Positions 56,237 through 64,000 of a DNA stretch of 64,000 nucleotides are shown here, piece after piece (within the stretch, counting starts at the first letter, position 1; every line of letters begins with the position of its first letter). This DNA is from Frigoribacterium sp. ACAM 257 (GTDB lineage: Bacteria > Actinomycetota > Actinomycetes > Actinomycetales > Microbacteriaceae), in the NCBI RefSeq assembly GCF_007954365.1, contig NZ_VOLO01000003.1, positions 453,882 through 517,881 on the forward strand. The letters are read 5' to 3'. The translations under genes and the position numbers were made by a program. Under the pieces are notes generated by a model. That model ran no database searches, was not told the DNA's origin, and worked only from the letters and a program-made list of their open reading frames with translations.

Positions 56237-56787
56237 ATGACCGCAAAGCCCTCCCAGCTGCGTCCAGATAGCCGATCGATCAGCCCTCCACTTCGAACCC
56301 GGTTTGCAGACGGAGGGGAGCGCACCTCTGCACATCCTTGGGCGACGAACGAACATGCCGATCTCATCGAGGTCGCTCGAGCCCTTATCGCGCCGCACCG
56401 CGTGGGCGATCGCCTCTTCGGCGATGTCGCCGCTGCCCTCGAGACGACCACCGGGGCGATCCACACGGATGTCTGCATCGACACAGGTTCGGGGACCGGC
56501 TTCTGCGCCGAGCACGCCGCCATCGCCTCGATGGTTACCAGCGGTGAGAATGCGATCGCCCGCATCGTCGCGGTGTGGCGGGACCATGACGAACGCGTGA
56601 CCGTTCTTCCACTTGCGGCCGCTGCCGCGAGTTCATCAAGCAGATCGACGACTCCAACCTCGGGGCGACGGTCGTTCTCGGGCACGGCAAGACCGCACCG
56701 CCCCGCGACCTGCTGCCGGAGTGGCGCTGGGCCCAGCCGGAGAAGCCGACGTCGTCTCAGTGCCTAGCCGGGACAGGCGCGCTGTGA
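56237..56787 (+). pseudogene. Cytidine-deaminase-like gene with a one-base frameshift
   Basis: The first frame gives a deaminase N-terminal half with TGAIHTDVCIDTGSGTGFCAEHAAIAS, where CAE holds the zinc ligand and the catalytic Glu. At about 56611 one base is missing: CCACTTGCGG would read P-P-C-G with one more C. The next frame then continues as CGRCREFIKQIDDSNLGATVV, the second zinc motif, to TGA at 56785. The fit is to blasticidin-S-deaminase-like cytidine deaminases. As it stands the protein loses two zinc ligands. Confidence 0.75.
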
Positions 56788-56831
56788 CTATGGGGATCAG
56801 TCTTCGGACGCGGTTGCGCCAGAATGGCGGG

Positions 56832-57461
56832 GTGGACGGGAACGCGGTTTGGCAGAGCATTGACGTCGAGCGGACGGCTCTCGTCGACGACCTCGCGCAG
56901 GTGGAAGAGTGGCAGTGGTCGACATCTTCGCTGTGCGTCGGCCTGACCGTTCGTGAGGTGCTCGCGCACCTCACGGTCAGCGGAGTCGTGTCCGGGCCTC
57001 GCTGGTTCGCCGGCGTTGTGCGTGCGCGCTTTGACTTCGACAAGCAGATGGACGATCGCCTGCGCGAGCAGCTCGGAGCGTCCTCGTCAGAGACGCTGAG
57101 CCTGTTCCGGGCGACGATCGGCAGCCGTACCTCGCCGCCTCTCCCGCGCCTGGCCTTGCTGGGCGAGATGGTCGTCCACGGAGAGGACATCCGTCGGCCC
57201 CTCGGCCTCGCCCGGGACTACCCGGAGCAGACCTTGAGTTCGGTGCTCCGCTACTACGCGGGCACCGACCAGGTGGTCATCGCCAAGAAGCGGGTTCGCG
57301 GCTTGCAGCTGGAAGCCGTCGACACCGGCATCACCCTTGGGGAAGGCAAGATCGTGCGCGGCAGCACCCTTGCGCTGGTCATGGCCATGACCGGCCGCGG
57401 CGCGTACTGCGCCGAGCTAACTGGAGCCGGCGTCGGCGCACTGTCCGCCCGATCGAGCTGA
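56832..57461 (+). CDS. Mycothiol-dependent maleylpyruvate-isomerase-family protein
   Basis: From GTG 56832 the product has 209 residues. VWQSIDVERTALVDDLAQVEEWQWSTSSLCVGLTVREVLAHLT is the N-terminal DinB-like metal domain of the TIGR03083/MDMPI family (His in AHLT), and LLGEMVVHGEDIRRPLGL holds the other His residues. Members use mycothiol, an actinobacterial thiol. ATG 56790 in frame is the alternative start. It looks intact, unlike the genes on both sides. Confidence 0.78.
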   Translation: MDGNAVWQSIDVERTALVDDLAQVEEWQWSTSSLCVGLTVREVLAHLTVSGVVSGPRWFAGVVRARFDFDKQMDDRLREQLGASSSETLSLFRATIGSRTSPPLPRLALLGEMVVHGEDIRRPLGLARDYPEQTLSSVLRYYAGTDQVVIAKKRVRGLQLEAVDTGITLGEGKIVRGSTLALVMAMTGRGAYCAELTGAGVGALSARSS

Positions 57462-57472
57462 CGACCGGCCCC

Positions 57473-57760
57473 TCAGGTCAGGCGTTCGATCAGATGCACG
57501 GTGACCAAATCTTCGAGATCCTTGCCAAGCTTCTTCCGCAACTTTGCGCTGATCGAGAGCATGTGCCCGCCGTCGCCGGTCGGCATCAGCCCCGTGGTCA
57601 CCGGCTCGCCGTCAACGGTCGCAACAACCCTCACTGACCTTCCTGTGCCAAACAGCTCGACCGAGCCAGGCACTTCCACGCACGACCAGAGGTCACCCTT
57701 TACCGTGACCCCGATGGGCGCAGTAAAGGTCTTGTCCAGCGAACCAGGGATCGTGCTCAC
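57473..57760 (-). CDS. DUF1905 domain protein
   Basis: The 95-residue protein is a single small beta-barrel DUF1905 domain (APIGVTVKGDLWSCVEVPGSVELFGTGRSVRVVATVDG and ISAKLRKKLGKDLEDLVTVHLI). Its function is unknown; it is often fused or adjacent to YdeI-type proteins, which are absent here. It is convergent with the preceding gene. Confidence 0.85.
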   Translation of the reverse strand: MSTIPGSLDKTFTAPIGVTVKGDLWSCVEVPGSVELFGTGRSVRVVATVDGEPVTTGLMPTGDGGHMLSISAKLRKKLGKDLEDLVTVHLIERLT

Positions 57761-57885
57761 GGTGTGCTCCTCACGTTAACAACGGGTCCATCTGTCCTAA
57801 CGGTAGCGAGAACCAACACTTTTACTCGAGACTGCTTGCGGTCAGGGGATCGGTCACCGAGCGTGGCTCCTGGAAGAATGACGGC

Positions 57886-58540
<655 letters not shown>

Positions 58541-58758
58541 ACGACCGTGTCCAGCGTGGTGCGATGCCTCTCGGAGATGGCGGCTTCGCAACCCGACGGC
58601 CACTTGCTCCTACCGCAAGCGTCTCTTGCTGATTCCCCATCGCGGGGGGTCCTCAACAGGTCAGCAATCAATTCCCGTCGCTTCGCGCGAGACAGACCAT
58701 AGGCGACTCATAGATCAGCCAGTGGAGGCTCATTGACTCAATTCCTAAGTTGAGCAAC

Positions 58759-60027
58759 ATGACGAAAAACACGGACACCCCTAAGCGACCGCGCCATCGC
58801 CACGTCCTCCTCGGAACGACGTTGTTTCTGGTTGGAGGGCTCACGCTCGCAGGTTGCGCGGCCGGCACTACCGAGTCCGATGACTCGACCAGCACCAGTT
58901 CAGTCTCGAGAAGCGCTACCGGTGGCCTCACGGTGACTGACGCGGCCGGCGAGGTGACCGAATCCCACTCGAACACCACTGCCGAGACCATCGCGAACAT
59001 CACCGAGGCTGTTGCCGCTTTCCTCGACACACTCACTGAGGAGCAACGAGAGACCGTTACCTATGAGTACGACGACGAGACCAAAACGACGTCGTGGTCG
59101 AACTTTCCCGTGACCTTCGTCGAGCGCGCCGGCCTGAACGTCGCCGACCTGACCGAGGTGCAGCAGGTCGCCGCCCTCCAGGTTCTTGAGGCTCTGCTGA
59201 GCGACGACGCCTATGAGACGGCATCGAACATCATCGCCAGCGATCAGTACCTCGCGGATTACTCAAGCTCTTCCGATGCGGACATCCTCGGTCAGTACTA
59301 CATCGCCTTCTTCGGCGACGTCGCCGACGTCAGCGCCTACGAGGTCCAGTTTGGGGGGCATCACCTTGGCATCAACGCCACCCTTGACGGGAGCGCCGAT
59401 TCGATTACCTTTGCTCCCACCCACCTCGGCGTTCAACCAGCCGATTGGACAACGGAGGACGGCGTCGAGGTGCAGGCCTTCGGTGACATCTACACCGAAG
59501 CGTTCGCCTTCTACGATTCCCTGACGGCAGAGCAGCAGGCAACCCTCAACGCGGGCGACGTCACGATGTGTGCCCCCGGCGACACCTGCGACTTCACCAC
59601 CGGAGCCGGTCTATCCGGCGCTGAACTCAGCGAAGAGCAGCAGCAGCTGCTGCTCGACTTGATCGCCAACTGGTCCGGAATGGCCGACGAAGAGACAGCG
59701 GCGACCACCCGTGCGGAAATTGAGGCCACCCTTGATGCCACCACCATCGCGTGGTCTGGCGAAACGACGTACGACATGACGCAGGGCGACGGAATCAACT
59801 TCTCCATCTCCGGCCCGAACGTCTACGTCGCCGTCCAGGCGCAGGAAGGCTCCGCAGGAGCCAATATCGATGGCGTCACCACATCCGGTTGGGGACACGT
59901 CCACAGCATCTACCGCGACCCCACGAACGACTACGCGAACAGCGTTGAGCAACAGGAAGCTACGGGCGGCGTGGGCGGCGGAGTCGGTGCCCCCGGCGAC
60001 GGTGGCGCGCCCCCGTCGAGTAACTAG
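58759..60027 (+). CDS. DUF3500 lipoprotein
   Basis: The 422-residue product has a signal peptide ending in the lipobox LAGC and a Ser/Thr-rich linker. The DUF3500 domain follows: ITEAVAAFLDTLTEEQRETV, FGGHHLGINATL and SGWGHVHSIYRDPTNDY, with His residues spaced as in a metal site. Function is unknown. The end is Gly-rich. TTG 58750 lies in frame; ATG 58759 is preferred. No good ribosome site precedes either. Confidence 0.83.
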   Translation: MTKNTDTPKRPRHRHVLLGTTLFLVGGLTLAGCAAGTTESDDSTSTSSVSRSATGGLTVTDAAGEVTESHSNTTAETIANITEAVAAFLDTLTEEQRETVTYEYDDETKTTSWSNFPVTFVERAGLNVADLTEVQQVAALQVLEALLSDDAYETASNIIASDQYLADYSSSSDADILGQYYIAFFGDVADVSAYEVQFGGHHLGINATLDGSADSITFAPTHLGVQPADWTTEDGVEVQAFGDIYTEAFAFYDSLTAEQQATLNAGDVTMCAPGDTCDFTTGAGLSGAELSEEQQQLLLDLIANWSGMADEETAATTRAEIEATLDATTIAWSGETTYDMTQGDGINFSISGPNVYVAVQAQEGSAGANIDGVTTSGWGHVHSIYRDPTNDYANSVEQQEATGGVGGGVGAPGDGGAPPSSN

Positions 60028-60307
60028 GGGCGGCGGCGGGCCTCACCAGGGTGACGAGATGGCCCTTACGTGCCCTCTGCGGCTCACAGGCACCGGCCGC
60101 ACTGGGAGGCCCTTTCGCTCCGGCGACCGCCCCATCTCGGACTGGGCCACCTTGGTGTGGGTAATTCGCGAGAATCAAAGGGTGAAGCGAAACGCGGCTT
60201 GACGCGACATCCGCAAGGTCTTGAGTGCTGAACAGTCCTCCGCGCGGGGCCGGAGCCTAGTTTGGCGGACCCCCGAGGGCCACCTCTGGTGCGCTAACCT
60301 CGGCTGA

Positions 60308-61842
<1,535 letters not shown>

Positions 61843-62179
61843 CCCCGGACAAGCGCCGTCCGTGGCTTCTCGATGAGCCGTCAAGTGGCCTAGAATCTCC
61901 TGCAACGCTGGGCCGCAAGAAGCTTGTGAAAGGGCCAGACCTTTCCCATGTATCCCAGTGCCACGCATCCTGGCGCATCGTGGGTTTGCGCTCCTGCCGG
62001 CCCCGCGATCGCGAAGTACGGGGTCGGATCCGCAATTCTTAGTGTCCGACCTAGGGGTCATGAGTCGGCGGAAACCTCGGGTAGACAAGGCCCCCACTGC
62101 CCGACAATGATCAATAACGAACGCACGTTCGGCACAGCTTTGGTTTTGAAGCGAAGTATCGGTTGCGGAGGGACTAGCC
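61843..62179. other. Intergenic region with no recognised gene
   Basis: Short frames on both strands resemble nothing I know. The right end supplies GGAGGGAC just before the SGNH gene. Confidence 0.5.
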
Positions 62180-63310
62180 ATGGAAGAAACACCCCCGTCG
62201 CTAAGCCACTCCCTTGACTCCCTTAGTTCCGTCGTATGCGGGCTTGCTGAGGTGCCCGCCGGGCCTGGTGGACTGCGTCTTACTCGTCTGCCCGATTGGG
62301 CTGTGGCTCAGGCCGATCCCATGACAACTCTCGTGGCCGGCCTGGCATCTGGCGTACGTCTCGAGTTCGTCACGGCGGCTTCCCTCGTCGAGGTTAAGCT
62401 GAAGTTCACGCGCCTGCACGTATCACTTCTCCCGGACAAACCGTCGCCTGCTTGCCTAGGTGTGGTGGCTGATGGGAGAGATCAGTTGTTGTACTTCGAC
62501 GAGGGCGCATTCATGCGTCTCGGTGCCGACATGGACTGGGCGCATGTCGATGGTGCGGCCACAAAAGCACGGATCGAGCTAGACAGCGTTACCGCTCCGC
62601 GGTCAGTTACGGTGTGGATGCCACCAGACGCGGCTGTCGAGCTGCTCGCCATACGAGCAGACGCGCCACTTATTGCTCCCCCTCATCTCCAGCGAACCTG
62701 GGTGCATTACGGCAGCTCGATCAGTCACGGCTCCGACATGGGGCCGTTCGGGCCTTGGCCCGTGATCACTTCCCGCCTCCTGGAACTGGATGTGACGAAT
62801 CTTGGCCTGAGCGGCTCGGCGCACCTCGATGGCTTCGCGGCCCGCACGATACGTGCAGCCAACGCCGAAATCATCACCCTTGAACTAGGAATCAACGTAG
62901 TTGATGGCGGCACTATGACGACCCGCACTTTCGGGCCGGCCGTGCATGCATTCATCGACACCCTCCGAGAGACGCACGAAACGACTCCGATAGTGGTCAT
63001 TTCGCCGATCTTCTGCCCTGTTCTCGAGGACACGCCAGGGCCAGCAGAACGATCTCCCGAGGGCAAGGTTGTCGGCTCGTCTCTACCCTCTCGCTCCGGG
63101 GACGGGCGACTCACCCTCCGGCTCGTTCGCGACGTCCTCGAGAACATTGTCAATCGACGCTCAATCGATGACGCGCACCTGCACTACATAGATGGGCTCA
63201 CCCTTCTCGGGGCGAGTGACGGACACCACCTGACGGACAACCTGCACCCTGACGCCGCCGGCCACAGGCTTATCGGCAAGCGCTTTGCCGAGGTCCTTCG
63301 CGACATCTAA
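62180..63310 (+). CDS. SGNH/GDSL hydrolase
   Basis: The 376-residue protein has an N-terminal beta-rich domain (~1-170) and a C-terminal SGNH fold: HYGSSISHGSD (nucleophile Ser in block I), NLGLSGSAHLDGF (block II Gly), ELGINVVDG (block III-like, with Asn) and DNLHPDAAGH (Asp and His of block V). The layout is that of carbohydrate or other ester hydrolases with a jelly-roll head. No signal peptide is seen. GGAGGGAC before ATG 62180 supports the start. Confidence 0.88.
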   Translation: MEETPPSLSHSLDSLSSVVCGLAEVPAGPGGLRLTRLPDWAVAQADPMTTLVAGLASGVRLEFVTAASLVEVKLKFTRLHVSLLPDKPSPACLGVVADGRDQLLYFDEGAFMRLGADMDWAHVDGAATKARIELDSVTAPRSVTVWMPPDAAVELLAIRADAPLIAPPHLQRTWVHYGSSISHGSDMGPFGPWPVITSRLLELDVTNLGLSGSAHLDGFAARTIRAANAEIITLELGINVVDGGTMTTRTFGPAVHAFIDTLRETHETTPIVVISPIFCPVLEDTPGPAERSPEGKVVGSSLPSRSGDGRLTLRLVRDVLENIVNRRSIDDAHLHYIDGLTLLGASDGHHLTDNLHPDAAGHRLIGKRFAEVLRDI

Positions 63311-63664
63311 GTCCCCCGAGGCGAGTTTGAAGCATTCTGACGGCCGAGAAGCCGCTTGTGACGAGGTCAGCTGGGCACAGCAGCCTTCGGCCGGCCGCTG
63401 CACCGTCTGCCTCCACCCTGGTGTGTCGTTGACGGCAAACGCCTAATTCGACCCCGGACCGCGCACGCTCAGTAGTTTATGAGTGCGAGGCGTTGATCAC
63501 GGTTGCGGCGTTCAGCAGGGCTGACAATGGTCGCCCGAATTTCTTATGCGGGCGCTCTACGGCAGCGTGCTGCCACGGTTCCCCCACTATCTCCAGACGC
63601 TTGCGTCGAACCCGATCAGAGAATAGGTTGTGCGGAACAACAAACTAGACGATTGGTAATCACT
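63311..63664. other. Region between SGNH gene and xylA; probable right island edge
   Basis: No gene is visible. Composition is mixed and the host-like, very GC-rich sequence resumes only at xylA. No thyX 3' sequence and no copy of the left boundary (TGATGCGCGACC) were found. Confidence 0.5.
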
Positions 63665-64000
63665 GTGGCCCTAACCCCCACCCGCGACGACAAGTTCTCC
63701 TTCGGACTCTGGACGATCGGCTACACCGGCGCCGACCCGTTCGGCGGACCGACCCGACCCGACCTCGACGTGGTCGAGGCCGTCGAGAACCTCGACCGCC
63801 TGGGCGCCTACGGCCTGACGTTCCACGACGACGACCTCTTCGCGTTCGGCTCGACCGACGCTGCGCGCCAGAAGCAGATCGACCGCCTCAAGGGCGCGCT
63901 CGACGCGACCGGCATCGTCGTGCCGATGGTGACGACCAACCTCTTCAGCGCGCCCGTCTTCAAGGACGGCGGCTTCACCTCCAACGACCGCGGAGTCCGC
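63665..64000 (+). CDS. xylA: Xylose isomerase (C-terminus outside window)
   Basis: From GTG 63665, 112 residues match the actinobacterial XylA N-terminus: [38 protein letters not shown] with the catalytic His, and [24 protein letters not shown]. It interconverts D-xylose and xylulose. There is no good ribosome site or LacI-type operator right before the start, and the upstream DNA looks like island sequence, so native control may be lost. It fits with the xylanase encoded at 9.9 kb. Confidence 0.93.
   Translation, partial: MALTPTRDDKFSFGLWTIGYTGADPFGGPTRPDLDVVEAVENLDRLGAYGLTFHDDDLFAFGSTDAARQKQIDRLKGALDATGIVVPMVTTNLFSAPVFKDGGFTSNDRGVR

Overview
The window is from a high-GC actinobacterium. 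Gene content and order (rpsO-pnp-M16 peptidase-dapB-thyX, mycothiol-type enzymes, a LAFTG wall anchor for a class E-like sortase, GTG/TTG starts) point to Microbacteriaceae; the genus cannot be fixed from sequence reading alone. Bases 1-40402 and from about 63665 onward are dense, very GC-rich host chromosome. Bases 40403-63664 are visibly lower in GC, use other codons, and behave as an accessory island.

Host part, left to right: a cation/proton antiporter (cut by the window edge), a carboxylesterase, a PiT phosphate transporter with a coupled small membrane protein, a non-coding stretch with two ~115-bp diverged repeats, a DHA2-type drug exporter, aspartate ammonia-lyase, an LCP cell-wall ligase, a secreted GH10 xylanase lipoprotein and a giant multidomain GH30 glycosidase with a LacI-type operator and a LAFTG anchor, bracketed by two copies of a long palindrome. 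Then come YihY/BrkB, a PrsW-type protease, an MFS exporter, an FKBP isomerase coupled to an aldo/keto reductase, a HelD-like helicase, a DinB protein, a protealysin-like M4 protease with its emfourin inhibitor and a third membrane-anchored gene, apt, an M50-like protease, VanZ, rpsO, a peptidoglycan-acting coiled-coil protein, pnp, an aldo/keto reductase, a TetR regulator, an M16 peptidase, a histidine phosphatase, a GNAT enzyme, dapB, a small membrane protein, an SDR (TIGR01777) and thyX.

The island starts inside host thyX. The host gene reads normally for 80 codons, then breaks off in the conserved region before the RHGSPFEH-type motif. A complete, lower-GC thyX follows at once and would restore thymidylate synthesis. 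Facing it is a four-gene operon, three tyrosine-recombinase-like proteins plus a small partner, as in GInt/Tn554-like elements. Cargo follows: an AbiEi-type antitoxin without its toxin, a complete QatABCD anti-phage operon (KAP ATPase, QatB, QueC-like, TatD-like), a serine recombinase, and a TIR-like nucleotide-binding protein overlapping a zinc-ribbon gene, which is a candidate undescribed two-gene defence unit. Beyond 55.7 kb the island is decaying: a glycine-rich octapeptide-repeat gene with TAG at codon 3, a frameshifted cytidine deaminase, a wrecked GNAT gene with hexamer repeats, and a guaB broken by a 7-bp tandem expansion, among intact genes (mycothiol-dependent-type enzyme, DUF1905, DUF3500 lipoprotein, SGNH hydrolase). 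Host-like sequence returns with xylA. The missing 3' half of host thyX is not at the right edge, so the island is composite, rearranged, or larger than seen.
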